DNA of 64,000 nucleotides from Paenibacillus sp. An7 (GCF_009870785.1 NZ_WTWX01000002.1:85484-149483), one strand, 5' to 3'. Shown: positions 1-8,500, counted from the stretch's first letter. The notes: generated by a model from the letters alone, not told the origin. Program-made: numbers and translations.

Positions 1-1
1 G

Positions 2-1075
2 CCGTCTTCTGCAGTTATATCCCGGCTGGGCGGGGATGAATTTGCCGTAACCGTGCCTATAAACCACAGTGGTGAGGCTATTTGTTACGCTAATCAGCTT
101 TTATCCTCTCTACAGCAGCCCATTCATATCTTTGGAAAACCATATACCGTTACTGCATCAGTCGGTATTAGCATAGCTCCTGAGGACGGCAGAACCATAG
201 AAGCATTGTACAGCAGTTCAGACACTGCGATGTATGCTGCAAAACAAGCAGGACGTAACCAATACTATGCATATACTCCAAACCTGAAAGCCATGGCCGA
301 ACGAAATTTAACTATTGTGAATGGCCTCAGCACTGCTCTTGCTAATAATGAATTCACATTATACTACCAACCGCAGATCGATACGCATACAAATCGTATT
401 CTTGGATTAGAAGCTTTAATTCGGTGGAAGTCACCTGAACTGGGATTTGTATCCCCTGCTCAATTCATACCGATTGCGGAAGATACAGGTATGATAAAAT
501 TCATTGGTGACTGGGTTTTGAATGCTGCTTTTAAACAAACGAAGCAGTTGGTAGATGAGGGATATGTTGATATTTTGGTTTCCGTCAATTTGTCTGCTCA
601 TCAGCTTAGAGAACCTTTGTTTGCAAAACGCGTTGCAGAGTTGCTTCAGCAATATAAACTTTCCCCGCGGAATATAAGTCTTGAAATCACGGAAAGTACA
701 GCAATATTCGATTTAAAAAAGTCACTAGAAATCTGCCGTGCTTTGGTAGAACTGGGTATATCACTATCAATTGATGATTTCGGGACGGGGTTCTCTTCAC
801 TAAGTATGCTGAACCGCTTTCCATTCAAATATATTAAAATTGACCGTTCACTCGTTCAAGATATTGCCATGAACATAAATGAAGCAAAGGTTGTACAGAC
901 AATTATTGAATTAGCAGACCGACTAAGTATGCGGGTTATCGCTGAGGGGGTGGAGACAGAGCAACAACTGTCCTTGCTGCGTAAACTAGGATGTCATGAA
1001 ATTCAGGGCTATCTCACTGGCCGTCCTATGCCTAGAGAACAACTTATGGTTTTTTTAGAAGATTATGAGAAGTAA
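2..1075 (+). CDS. GGDEF-EAL cyclic-di-GMP protein, N-terminus outside window
   Basis: The reading frame is already open at the first bases and encodes RLGGDEFAV, so a diguanylate cyclase (GGDEF) domain begins before the window; a GTG at 53 is internal. A full EAL phosphodiesterase domain follows, with the family's catalytic signature visible in order: EALIRW, VNLSAHQL, LEITES, IDDFGTGFSSL, IKIDRS, VIAEGVET and QGYLTGRP. All usual metal- and substrate-binding positions look intact, so c-di-GMP hydrolysis is likely. Activity of the GGDEF half cannot be judged because most of it is missing. Any sensor region lies upstream. A strong terminator follows the stop directly. Confidence 0.93.
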   Translation, partial: PSSAVISRLGGDEFAVTVPINHSGEAICYANQLLSSLQQPIHIFGKPYTVTASVGISIAPEDGRTIEALYSSSDTAMYAAKQAGRNQYYAYTPNLKAMAERNLTIVNGLSTALANNEFTLYYQPQIDTHTNRILGLEALIRWKSPELGFVSPAQFIPIAEDTGMIKFIGDWVLNAAFKQTKQLVDEGYVDILVSVNLSAHQLREPLFAKRVAELLQQYKLSPRNISLEITESTAIFDLKKSLEICRALVELGISLSIDDFGTGFSSLSMLNRFPFKYIKIDRSLVQDIAMNINEAKVVQTIIELADRLSMRVIAEGVETEQQLSLLRKLGCHEIQGYLTGRPMPREQLMVFLEDYEK

Positions 1076-1118
1076 AGAGAAGGGATCCCATTTTGTGGGT
1101 ATCCCCTCTCTTTTTTTA
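1076..1118. terminator. Bidirectional Rho-independent terminator
   Basis: A GC-rich inverted repeat (AGAGAAGGGATCCCA / TGGGTATCCCCTCTC, with minor mismatch) is followed by a T-run on the plus strand and preceded by A-rich sequence. It separates the converging GGDEF-EAL gene and HAD gene and can serve both. Confidence 0.85.
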
Positions 1119-1796
1119 TAATAAAGACTCCAAGTTGATTTCACTCAAATTACGATAGATGTAATCTGGTTTATAGTGATCCGGCAGCTTTCTACCAAGC
1201 CTATTGATCCAGATTGCTTTGATGCCAAGGAGCTGGGCTCCCTTAATATCACTCGCAAGAGAATCCCCTATATGAATCACTTCATCCGCTGTACATCCAC
1301 TTCTGCGTAGTCCCTCTTCAAATAATTCACTTCTTGGCTTGTAAGATCTCACATCTTCACTCGTAATTACGTCTGTTACCGAAATCCCATGATAGCTCAT
1401 GGCAGCCGTAATATCATCCCTATCAATATTAGATAAAATGTAAATAGGGGTTCCTACTAGCGATTCCAGAAAAGGAATCGTATCTTCGTATAATGGGGGC
1501 TGAATCCAGTTATTAAACTGAGTTTGAATGATATCTTCTGCTACACAAGATGAATTAAAGTTACGAACCGTATCCGCTAAAGACTGAATTCCAATCTCCC
1601 TTTGCCTGAGAAACGAATCGCCATAACTTTCTCGCGACAGGTGAAAAAACGCAGTAGACCAGTGCTTTCCAATATGATTTACTTCTACATCATCAGAGCT
1701 AGATCGTTTTACTTTATCATAAATGAGAGGCAGGATACCATCGTCTTCATGTACTAATGTGCCATAGAAATCGAGAAATACCGCTTTGAATTTCAT
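1116..1796 (-). CDS. HAD-superfamily hydrolase (HAD-IA type)
   Basis: A 226-residue protein with all four HAD motifs: motif I LDFYGTL (nucleophile Asp9; the usual second Asp is Tyr11, a common HAD-IA variant), motif II LSN (Ser122), motif III Lys153 in SYKPRSELF, and motif IV HIGDSLASDIKGA (Asp178, Asp183). The helical cap lies between motifs I and II. Family members are phosphatases or dehalogenases of small substrates; the substrate cannot be read from the sequence. It is transcribed alone, convergent with the upstream gene and divergent from a small membrane protein. Confidence 0.88.
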   Translation of the reverse strand: MKFKAVFLDFYGTLVHEDDGILPLIYDKVKRSSSDDVEVNHIGKHWSTAFFHLSRESYGDSFLRQREIGIQSLADTVRNFNSSCVAEDIIQTQFNNWIQPPLYEDTIPFLESLVGTPIYILSNIDRDDITAAMSYHGISVTDVITSEDVRSYKPRSELFEEGLRRSGCTADEVIHIGDSLASDIKGAQLLGIKAIWINRLGRKLPDHYKPDYIYRNLSEINLESLL

Positions 1797-1849
1797 CTAT
1801 TAGCCCCCTGATTGGAAAATTATTTATCGCAAGATAGAGAAAAATATTC

Positions 1850-1855
1850 TATAAT
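1850..1855 (+). promoter_or_regulatory. -10 element TATAAT
   Basis: A perfect TATAAT lies 27 bp before the ATG of the small membrane protein. No good -35 box is seen at 16-18 bp. Confidence 0.45.
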
Positions 1856-1881
1856 TGGATAAAAAAGACGAGGTGAAATGG

Positions 1882-2103
1882 ATGAGGCTTGAGGATTATG
1901 CTCCAGTGATCGTAATTGCTGAATTATTTTTTCTGCTGGCAGCCTGTATTTGCTTTCCTTTTTGGCTGTATGCGAAGAAAGAAAAGAACGTGAAATTATT
2001 TCGTAATTTAATGATCTTATTTGTTGTTCTTCTACTTATCGGCGCTCCTTTGTACTACCAGGTGTACGATCAGATTATATCAATAGAGACAATCTCCGAT
2101 TAA
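1882..2103 (+). CDS. Small two-helix membrane protein, unknown function
   Basis: Encodes 73 residues with two hydrophobic segments (about 8-30 and 43-62) separated by a basic loop, AKKEKNVKLFR. The ATG at 1882 was chosen because GAGGTG ends six bases before it; an in-frame TTG further upstream has no ribosome binding site. I do not recognise a family. Its last 29 bp overlap the 3' end of the opposite-strand DUF4177 gene, so the two genes converge without a terminator. Confidence 0.55.
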   Translation: MRLEDYAPVIVIAELFFLLAACICFPFWLYAKKEKNVKLFRNLMILFVVLLLIGAPLYYQVYDQIISIETISD

Positions 2104-2293
2104 GTGAGTTTGCTTTGATGCTCTTTGCGAAATACCACGTGTCAAAGCAAGATACGAGTTCCCAGCCATCCAGTCCATGTTCATTCAATTCCTGTTCGAA
2201 CTCCTCTTTATCTACTTTTCCTCCCAAGAACCCACCTGTCTTATATTTCATCGTTTGTAATCCCATTGTTCCATCTTCGTTTTCACCTCTCAT
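2075..2293 (-). CDS. DUF4177 domain protein
   Basis: 72 residues. The core MKYKTGGFLGGKVDKEEF followed by GLDGWELVSCFDT is the DUF4177 signature; function is unknown. The ATG overlaps the stop codon of the upstream dinB-like gene (ATGA arrangement), suggesting translational coupling. No clear Shine-Dalgarno precedes this ATG, so an internal ATG (MGLQTM) is also possible. The tail after CFDTW departs from the family and overlaps the converging small membrane gene, so the C-terminus may be altered. Confidence 0.7.
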   Translation of the reverse strand: MRGENEDGTMGLQTMKYKTGGFLGGKVDKEEFEQELNEHGLDGWELVSCFDTWYFAKSIKANSLNRRLSLLI

Positions 2294-2781
2294 TTTTGCT
2301 GAACTGCAATTAGATTCTTACCTATAACATTAGGAGAAATTGGATTCTTCTGAATTCCTTTTTCTCTTGCCCAAACAGATAGCTGTCCCATGTGATGTAT
2401 TTGGTGTGCTATGATATGACGCATTACTTCGCCCCAAGCATCACGGTCAAAACTACCATCAGGCCTATGATCGTAAAATACTCGGGTCTCCATCGAATTG
2501 TCCCATGCAGCAACAAATGCTTCCACTTCAGGTTTGAATCGCTGATCAAGCTCCCTTACCTTCTGAAGTGTAGCGTAATCATCAAAATTCTCCTGATCAT
2601 CCGGTTTACCTTGTAGTATACGAATCCAGCTCCACTCTACATCTACGATATGAAAAAGGGTCTGTAAAATACTTCCGACTCCTCCCGTTCGTGGACGCAA
2701 TAATTCCTCTTCCGGCAGATCCTTACACCACTCGTACCACTGTTCTCTTACGATCCAGTTATATCTGAAAAAAGTATGCAT
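2290..2781 (-). CDS. DinB family protein
   Basis: 163 residues forming the four-helix DinB/YfiT fold. Putative metal ligands are His44 (LFHIVDVEW), His126 and His130 (HIIAHQIHHMGQL). The family includes damage-inducible proteins and thiol-dependent S-transferases of low-G+C Gram-positives. The substrate here is unknown. It forms a pair with the downstream DUF4177 gene. Two other DinB-type genes lie within the next 15 kb. Confidence 0.85.
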   Translation of the reverse strand: MHTFFRYNWIVREQWYEWCKDLPEEELLRPRTGGVGSILQTLFHIVDVEWSWIRILQGKPDDQENFDDYATLQKVRELDQRFKPEVEAFVAAWDNSMETRVFYDHRPDGSFDRDAWGEVMRHIIAHQIHHMGQLSVWAREKGIQKNPISPNVIGKNLIAVQQK

Positions 2782-2868
2782 TCCCTTCCCCCTTTCAAAT
2801 TTGTTTATTGTTTTCTGGCTTCCGTTTCTAAAGCTGTATGTACTCTTTACCAGTTCGTATACCGCGGC

Positions 2869-3159
2869 TCAGCTATCACGATACTTTTCTACTTCTTCCA
2901 CACTCACAAAAGGGGTCACCTCAAACCCTTTAGCTGTCTCAAATTGGGTAAGGATGACATCGATCCAGTAGCTGCTCCGTAGAAGATCATACTCCAGTTG
3001 ACTTAATTCTTCGTTGTAAATCTTCCGAACCTCCACCGGGTCCTTCTGAACCTTGTGCTCAAAGTCAGCATAAAGTGTTGCCCCTTCCCTTGCATGAATT
3101 GCATCTGGTGCAATACTTCCCAGTAAAAAAGCAGGGGACGCAAAATCTAAAACCAGATT
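2869..3159 (-). pseudogene. Zinc-dependent phospholipase C-like gene remnant
   Basis: The minus strand between the NUDIX and DinB genes holds a 96-codon open frame without a start codon; TAG precedes its first codon (Asn). It begins with SPAFLLGSIAPDAIHARE, which matches the metal-binding N-terminus of the PF00882 family (compare VGNIGPD in the intact homologue at 15178-15861). It then jumps to a C-terminal-like tail ending EKYRDS. The N-terminal methionine region and the central His-rich helices are missing, so this looks like a truncated and internally deleted copy. Assignment rests on the short GSIAPDAIH match. Confidence 0.5.
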
Positions 3160-3164
3160 CTATT

Positions 3165-3596
3165 TCATAAAATCTGTCTCCTTATTCCTTCTACAAACGG
3201 TGTCACTTCCAGTTCCATTAATTCTCCTTTATAAAACCACTTTGCTCCAAGAGAATCATGGCCATCTCCACTTTCCTTTAAGATGTAATTCTCATTCTTA
3301 ATACGAACGCTGTAGATTATCCCGATATGATGCATTTCCTCTAACTGATTTTCTCTAAACGGATGAATAAGAGTATAGGATGGAGCACTATGAATAACTG
3401 CTTCTATCTCTTCAATCCCTGTCTCTTCTAAAAACTCTCTTTTCAGCGTAAATAAAGGTTCTTCGCCAAACTCAATGGATCCACCAGGAAGATCCCATTT
3501 TCCTTTATGCGGGCCTCTCGATTTTTGAACGAGTAAAATCTGTTCATCTTTGACGAGAATGCCATATACACCAAGGTGAGTATATTGATCCATCAT
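3165..3596 (-). CDS. NUDIX hydrolase
   Basis: 143 residues. The Nudix box G-x5-E-x7-RE-x-L-EE-x-G-I is perfect (GSIEFGE, then REFLEETGI), so a Mg2+-dependent nucleoside-diphosphate-linked pyrophosphatase is expected. The substrate is not predictable. The start is one of two adjacent ATG codons. It stands upstream of the phospholipase-like remnant on the same strand. Confidence 0.87.
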   Translation of the reverse strand: MMDQYTHLGVYGILVKDEQILLVQKSRGPHKGKWDLPGGSIEFGEEPLFTLKREFLEETGIEEIEAVIHSAPSYTLIHPFRENQLEEMHHIGIIYSVRIKNENYILKESGDGHDSLGAKWFYKGELMELEVTPFVEGIRRQIL

Positions 3597-3684
3597 TCAC
3601 ACCTTCTTCTCAAGGATTAAAAACGAGTCCGATCTTCATAGATTCACTGTACTAAAAAAGAAAATTTATAAACTCTGTATCAAA

Positions 3685-3730
3685 GTTCACAAAATGTTCA
3701 CTTACGAAGAAATTTTTATGTCACTATACT
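3685..3730 (+). promoter_or_regulatory. Possible promoter with tandem TTCACA repeats
   Basis: GTTCAC-AAAAT-GTTCAC is a direct repeat with 11-bp periodicity (3685-3701). It lies just upstream of a TATACT -10 box (3725-3730) with a poor -35 (TTACGA). Spacing of TTCACA half-sites by five bases resembles the Bacillus PhoP box, but only two half-sites are present. Confidence 0.3.
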
Positions 3731-3759
3731 AAAGTTTATCTGCAAAACGAAAGGAAGAA

Positions 3760-4266
3760 ATGAAATTGCCTAGTAACAAAAAAGAAGGAATTATTTTCGG
3801 ATTAATGATGTGTTTTGGAATGGTATGTGTCATGTTCTTTTACAATATGTATTTGAATGGTTTGTTAACCACATTACCTATTTCTGGTATTTTATCACAA
3901 TTTGCCTTAACATTTGTAATTGCTTTTTTAGTAGAGTCTTTTATTGTTGGACCTATTGCTCGAAAAGCCGCATTTTCCTTGCCATTTGATAAATCCAAGA
4001 AGCTATATGTCATTCTTGCTACTTCGACTTGTATGGTTATAGGTATGGTGCTCTGCATGTCGGTATACGGTCTTATTACATCCATGATTATGAATGGTAT
4101 CGAAGGTTCGATCATCGCAAACTATGGACGGACGGTTCTCAAAAATGTCATTGTTGCCTACCCTGCTCAATTGCTAGTGATTGGTCCTTTGGTAAGGTTC
4201 CTATTCGTGAAATTCGTTAAGGATGAGCCCGTAGTCAACTTAAGTACATCGAACAGCTCATTGTAA
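3760..4266 (+). CDS. DUF2798 family membrane protein
   Basis: 168 residues with four predicted helices arranged as two similar halves: IIFGLMMCFGMVCVMFFYN and ATSTCMVIGMVLCMSVYGL each begin a pair, matching the duplicated DUF2798 layout. The family is uncharacterised. An AAGGA ribosome binding site precedes the ATG. It is monocistronic: its own promoter region lies upstream and a strong terminator downstream. Confidence 0.75.
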   Translation: MKLPSNKKEGIIFGLMMCFGMVCVMFFYNMYLNGLLTTLPISGILSQFALTFVIAFLVESFIVGPIARKAAFSLPFDKSKKLYVILATSTCMVIGMVLCMSVYGLITSMIMNGIEGSIIANYGRTVLKNVIVAYPAQLLVIGPLVRFLFVKFVKDEPVVNLSTSNSSL

Positions 4267-4312
4267 ATATCGCTCTCTCTATGAATGTAAACTGTAAACT
4301 TATTTCTACATT

Positions 4313-4355
4313 AATAAACCCGATGAGTATGAGACTCATCGGGTTTATTTTATTT
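4313..4355. terminator. Bidirectional Rho-independent terminator
   Basis: A 16-bp perfect inverted repeat (AATAAACCCGATGAGT and its complement, 5-base loop) followed by TTTATTT. It lies between the converging DUF2798 and YflT/DUF2382 genes. Confidence 0.9.
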
Positions 4356-4382
4356 GCTTTATTTTCGTTCATTGTACCAAGA

Positions 4383-5525
4383 TTAGCGTCTTGGATGGTG
4401 GATCGCATTATCATTTACTGTTCCACGGTTAAGTCCTTTTCGATCAAGATTTGTAGCCGCATCAGCATTCACAGCGGGTTCACCTTCACGAGAAATGCGA
4501 GCTTCCTCACGTTTCACCGTATCTTTAACTTGTTCCGTATTTTGAACGGTTTCTTTATGAATTTCCACTTCTCCTGTAACTACATTACGTTTATTTAATT
4601 CTACTTGTTCTTCACTTACTGGAATACGAATACTTTCATCTTTTCCAATAGGTTCGTTTGTCGTATGATCAGTAACCGCTTTGCGCTCAATAACGACTTC
4701 TTCATGACTTACAGGAACATCAATCGTTTTCTGTTCTTCGACAACTTCTTTATGAACTTCTACTTCGCCAACTTTAGCCTTGTTTTTAGATACGTCCAAT
4801 TGTTCCTCGCGCAGACGCATTGTCTTTTCATCTTCACCGGAATCAAAACGGCCATTGCCAACATTCTCAGGAGTTACTTTACGATCTAAATCCGTTGCTG
4901 TTCTAGGGTCCGCGTTTGCAGCTGCTGTATTCGGAGTAGACGTTACGGAAGAATTGCGTACTTGTTTATTATTAAATAGATGTGCATTTGTCGCATTATT
5001 ATTACGGAAGATATCGTGTACACTATTTCTAGTGTCCTCTTTGTCTTCTACCAGTACTAAGATTTGTCCTTCTTTTACGTTAGACTCGTATTCTTTCGCT
5101 TCTTCTTCTGGGATACCCAGACCAATCAAACCACCAACGAGTCCGCCGGCACCCGCTCCCACAGCCGTACCTGTAAGTGTTACTGCGATTGGACCTGCTA
5201 CCATGATTGGACCAAATACAGGAATAGCCATGATTCCGAGTCCCGCTAATAGACCAGCGATTCCGCCGACAAGACCGCCTGCCGTTGCACCTGTAGCAAC
5301 ACCTTCAGGAGCTTTCGTCCCTGTCTCTTCACTAATTGCTTTCATATCTTTTCGATCTTTAGCAATAACTGAAATTTCGTCAGTGCTGTAACCTTTCGCT
5401 TTCAGCTCTTCAATAGCTCGGCTTGCTTCTTCTTCTGTTCTAAATGAACCTACGATTCTTTCATTTGCGTGTACCTTATCCGTTTTCTTTACATCTTCCA
5501 AATGGTTTGTGTTTTTGTTTAACAT
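4383..5525 (-). CDS. YflT-type stress domain fused to YsnF/AvaK (DUF2382) domain
   Basis: 380 residues in three parts. Residues ~22-75 (IVGSFRTEEEASRAIEELKAKG...) match the general stress YflT/17M domain. Residues ~75-150 are a Gly/Ala-rich amphipathic stretch (GGLVGGIAGLLAGLG). Residues ~233-350 are a DUF2382 domain with two repeated E-E-x-V/L units (LREEQLDV, VPVSHEEVVIERK, IPVSEEQVELNKR). YflT is sigma-B controlled in Bacillus, and DUF2382 proteins are linked to stress tolerance; the function here is unproven. AAGGAGGAAATTATT precedes the ATG. A GTTTAA-N15-GCGTTA upstream is only a weak sigma-B-like match. Confidence 0.82.
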   Translation of the reverse strand: MLNKNTNHLEDVKKTDKVHANERIVGSFRTEEEASRAIEELKAKGYSTDEISVIAKDRKDMKAISEETGTKAPEGVATGATAGGLVGGIAGLLAGLGIMAIPVFGPIMVAGPIAVTLTGTAVGAGAGGLVGGLIGLGIPEEEAKEYESNVKEGQILVLVEDKEDTRNSVHDIFRNNNATNAHLFNNKQVRNSSVTSTPNTAAANADPRTATDLDRKVTPENVGNGRFDSGEDEKTMRLREEQLDVSKNKAKVGEVEVHKEVVEEQKTIDVPVSHEEVVIERKAVTDHTTNEPIGKDESIRIPVSEEQVELNKRNVVTGEVEIHKETVQNTEQVKDTVKREEARISREGEPAVNADAATNLDRKGLNRGTVNDNAIHHPRR

Positions 5526-5723
5526 AATAATTTCCTCCTTGAGATTCTCTCTTTTTTTGTTTTGGTAATTCGTATTTTTAATTTTTTGATTTCTTAGTAA
5601 CGCTTGCTTGTTCTAGATTTAAACACCTCAAAAAATTTTAAAACATTTTACTTGACATTATTAAAATTACGTTATGTATGATTTGATAATTCTTAACTCT
5701 TTCTACTCCATATCCAAAGCATA

Positions 5724-5769
5724 TAAAAAAGTTGATTTCACAGAAGAGACGGCTGCAAAATCAACTTTT
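5724..5769 (-). terminator. Terminator of DinB-like gene
   Basis: AAAAGTTGATTT (5727-5738) and AAATCAACTTTT (5758-5769) form a stem with a 19-base loop. On the minus strand it ends in a T-run. It follows the gene starting at 6309. Confidence 0.75.
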
Positions 5770-5781
5770 ATTTATATCTGT

Positions 5782-6309
5782 TTACTTATCCATTCTTTTT
5801 CGTATCATTCGAATCTGCCCTCGGTGATTGATCTCATCTTCAAACACATGAAACCACATAAAATAATAATTGGCTTGCTGCTGAGCCCAAAACTCTTCTT
5901 CTGTGTAGAGCCATTCATCATTTACCGTTCTAAATAATTCATAAGTTCGCTGTCTCACTGCTTCTAATTGCTCAGTATAATAGCTTAGTTCATTTCCTTT
6001 AATCTTTTCTCGCCCTTCTTCCCCAAGGCTCAAGGCAGCACCCCAGATCGCTATTTCTTCCTCATTCAATTCCCGTTTCTCAAACGTTCCCACCTGGTAT
6101 GCATATTCCACTGCTGCAAAATGCATTAACAGCGCACCTATTGAATTACTATTAGAGTCCGTTAAAAAATCTAAATCCTGAACGGTTAAATCCTTTACCT
6201 CTTCTATAGTGGTAAATCTGGCATAGTTCATCATCGATAGTAAACGGCTGATTTGGGGGGAGTACCCAGGAATATCGGTAATAAGAAAGATCTGCTTCAT
6301 GTCTATCAT
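5782..6309 (-). CDS. DinB superfamily protein (second copy)
   Basis: 175 residues from the ATG at 6309, chosen because GGAGGT ends seven bases before it; an open frame further upstream has no ribosome binding site. DinB-like metal ligands are visible in LLMHFAAVE and in HVFEDEINHRGQIRM near the C-terminus. Its sequence is unlike the copy at 2290-2781, so they are not a recent duplication. It probably shares a transcript with the GNAT-like gene upstream (19-bp gap) and ends at a clear hairpin. Confidence 0.78.
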   Translation of the reverse strand: MIDMKQIFLITDIPGYSPQISRLLSMMNYARFTTIEEVKDLTVQDLDFLTDSNSNSIGALLMHFAAVEYAYQVGTFEKRELNEEEIAIWGAALSLGEEGREKIKGNELSYYTEQLEAVRQRTYELFRTVNDEWLYTEEEFWAQQQANYYFMWFHVFEDEINHRGQIRMIRKRMDK

Positions 6310-6328
6310 GTAAATGACCTCCATGTAT

Positions 6329-7162
6329 TTAGGTGATGTTATACCACAAAATTTGATAATCGAAAGAAAGAGACATTCCCATCTTTTCCGCCAGGCGCAC
6401 TGAACCCACATTCTCTGGCATACAATCCCAATATGGCTCTACTCCCTTACGTTTGCACTCTTCTATATATGCTTCAGCTACTGCTGTTCCAACATGTTTA
6501 TTTCTATACTCATCTAGTGTTTCTATATCTACCGCATGGGTGTGGCCATCTACAAAAGCAGAAAAACATAAACTTATCACATTATGATTATGTTCTGCCA
6601 TATAACCAAAACCGTGTTGTAGGAAGTCCTCTTTCGATTCCCAGAACCTAGCAATCTTCTGTTCTAGGAATGCTTTATTTTCAAATCCTCTAGACTCAAG
6701 TAAATCTCTATCTATTCTATGAATCAAGGTATCCTGCACAAGATTACTACTTTGTTTTGCGTCATTATAATTCATTTCGAACACATATTGATTATCATTT
6801 AATAGATTTCGCTTTTTAAATATAGTTTGCAGTGTTTCTGCCCAACGATCATTTTCCACACTTATTTCCACAGCATCAATATTCAACTTTTTGAGTCTAG
6901 GTTCAACTTCATTGATCATGTAAGTCTCTAAATGCGTCAAGAAAGATTCACTCTGAGGATCTCCAACCATATGAAACCCGGACTGACCTTGAATCCAAAT
7001 CATAGCGGCAGTAACATCCGTCCCATGATCTACATAAACCGAACCGGGATTCATCCCATTCACCACTGCTCGAACTTCCAAATTTCTACACTGATCCGTG
7101 ATAGGCTTCACCTTATAAAACTCTTGTATATCTAGTTCCGTTATCATAAGAACACCAGCCAT
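6329..7162 (-). CDS. GNAT-superfamily acetyltransferase (PF12746-like)
   Basis: 277 residues. The C-terminal half carries the GNAT fold: VDIETLDEYRNKHVGTAVAEAYIEECK corresponds to motif A (V-x5-R-x2-H-V/G), and PENVGSVRLAEKMGM is the usual C-terminal segment. The long N-terminal half resembles the double-domain GNAT_acetyltran group. The target is unknown. The start is uncertain (ATG at 7162 or a second ATG 15 bases in); neither has a strong ribosome binding site. The gene begins one base after the stop of the upstream membrane-anchored protein, so they form an operon. Confidence 0.78.
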   Translation of the reverse strand: MAGVLMITELDIQEFYKVKPITDQCRNLEVRAVVNGMNPGSVYVDHGTDVTAAMIWIQGQSGFHMVGDPQSESFLTHLETYMINEVEPRLKKLNIDAVEISVENDRWAETLQTIFKKRNLLNDNQYVFEMNYNDAKQSSNLVQDTLIHRIDRDLLESRGFENKAFLEQKIARFWESKEDFLQHGFGYMAEHNHNVISLCFSAFVDGHTHAVDIETLDEYRNKHVGTAVAEAYIEECKRKGVEPYWDCMPENVGSVRLAEKMGMSLSFDYQILWYNIT

Positions 7163-7163
7163 T

Positions 7164-7673
7164 CTAATGAGTACTTTGTTTAAGTAATTTATTTAATTTC
7201 TCAGAAAAGCTGTCCCAATCGCCACTATAACCGATGTTCATTCCCCAGCCTGCTTTAGGGAGATTGCTTGCTAGTATTTCTAGCTTTTTTCGATCTGCAG
7301 AACTTAGAACTGTGTTAGGAACACCTGTATAATCGGGATATTCGGATACATAGTTATATAAAATAGTCAGTTCTTTTTCTTGTTCTTTTGTTAATCTTTC
7401 TAAGCTTTGACCTAGTTTCATGAACGAATTTAATTCTTCTTTAATATCTTCCATTTTCTCTAAAACAACGTTATCATCTTGCCAAATATGATCCATTTGA
7501 TAATGAATTGCGCTCTCTAGTTCCACCAAATCGGTTTGAACTTGAAAAGTATGGCTTGAAATTGCATCATCGATTCTGTTGTTTTTCATTATCAACATCG
7601 TAATTAATATCATGTTCAGCAACAAAGATATGGCCGCGATAAATGTAATGTATTTAACTTTTTGAGTATTGAT
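7164..7673 (-). CDS. Membrane-anchored hypothetical protein; probable non-ATG (ATC) start
   Basis: I do not recognise the family. The frame is open from 7709. AGAGGAG (7681-7687) lies seven bases before an in-frame ATC at 7673, where an ATG would be expected; no canonical start occurs there, and the first TTG (7625) has no ribosome binding site and would cut the membrane helix. Read from ATC the protein has a short basic N-terminus (NTQKVK), one helix (YITFIAAISLLLNMILITML) and a polar, coiled-coil-prone extracytoplasmic domain of about 130 residues. The ATC may be a real rare start, a mutation or a base-call error. Confidence 0.5.
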   Translation of the reverse strand: MNTQKVKYITFIAAISLLLNMILITMLIMKNNRIDDAISSHTFQVQTDLVELESAIHYQMDHIWQDDNVVLEKMEDIKEELNSFMKLGQSLERLTKEQEKELTILYNYVSEYPDYTGVPNTVLSSADRKKLEILASNLPKAGWGMNIGYSGDWDSFSEKLNKLLKQSTH

Positions 7674-7732
7674 TTGATTACTCCTCTCTAAATCGTTGAA
7701 ATTCTGAAGTCACCCTAGTTAAGCATGACTTA

Positions 7733-8500
7733 TTACACCTCACTCCCTGCGTTATCGATTTTTTCTAACATATAAGAAGCAAACTCAAGCAACCGCTGGT
7801 CATCCTGCTTAATCGTATCATCTTTACCTTGATATGCAGCAAGACAGTCATGTATGATATCTGCATATTTCATAGGTACAACCTCGGCAGCCCATTCTCC
7901 GCCCTCTTTTTTGGAAGACACAATCTCTTCTTTGAGAAAGAATAATGCTCTGCATAAATTTAAGACAAAGTACACCGGGTTCTCGGTAATCCCTTCTGTC
8001 GCATCCTTTACATCGGATTGAATCGATGCGATAAAGTAGGATCTATCAATCGCTGAAAAAACTTCTTTAATGGGTTTTCCATAAAGTACGATCCCTCGAT
8101 GATAGGTAACTACGAAATGAGCTGCTACGTCCGTATCTTCGTAACCACCACATAGATAATCCGGGTCCGATTTATATTTCTCCTTATGTGCTAAAGAATA
8201 ATGAAATTCAAATGGAGTAGGATATACGAATTCATCTGTATATTTCTCCATTACAACACTTAACTCTATACCTTTTGTCAGATGTAGTTCTTCCTCAATC
8301 TGAATAAGTCCTGATGCTATTCTCTTATATGTATCTCTGGTTTGTTTCGACGTAACGACCACTAAGATGTCTATATCGCTATGATCTGGATGAAAACATC
8401 CCATCGCCATTGAACCATGCAAGTATATGCCAGTAAGAGAATCTTGTAATTCTTCCTGAAAAAGATGAACAATGCCGTCTAAATTAATGGATCTATTCAT
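7733..8500 (-). CDS. AadA-like aminoglycoside nucleotidyltransferase
   Basis: 255 residues from the ATG at 8500 (AAAGGAG six to seven bases upstream). The N-terminus has the nucleotidyltransferase signature GSMAMG-x7-SDIDILVVV, giving the two metal-binding Asp residues; the rest has the AadA-type (DUF4111) helical layout and nearly the AadA length of ~260. Members adenylylate streptomycin or spectinomycin, but chromosomal homologues in soil Firmicutes are often of unproven activity. No mobile element is adjacent. Resistance is possible, not shown. Confidence 0.78.
   Translation of the reverse strand: MNRSINLDGIVHLFQEELQDSLTGIYLHGSMAMGCFHPDHSDIDILVVVTSKQTRDTYKRIASGLIQIEEELHLTKGIELSVVMEKYTDEFVYPTPFEFHYSLAHKEKYKSDPDYLCGGYEDTDVAAHFVVTYHRGIVLYGKPIKEVFSAIDRSYFIASIQSDVKDATEGITENPVYFVLNLCRALFFLKEEIVSSKKEGGEWAAEVVPMKYADIIHDCLAAYQGKDDTIKQDDQRLLEFASYMLEKIDNAGSEV

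Noticed and set aside
4281-5391. Several plus-strand frames opposite the YflT/DUF2382 gene
   Set aside because: Shadows of a repetitive coding sequence; no ribosome binding sites and biased composition.
5653-5690. TTGACA followed by TATGAT on the plus strand
   Set aside because: Spacer is 19 bp and no plus-strand gene follows; probably chance in A+T-rich DNA.
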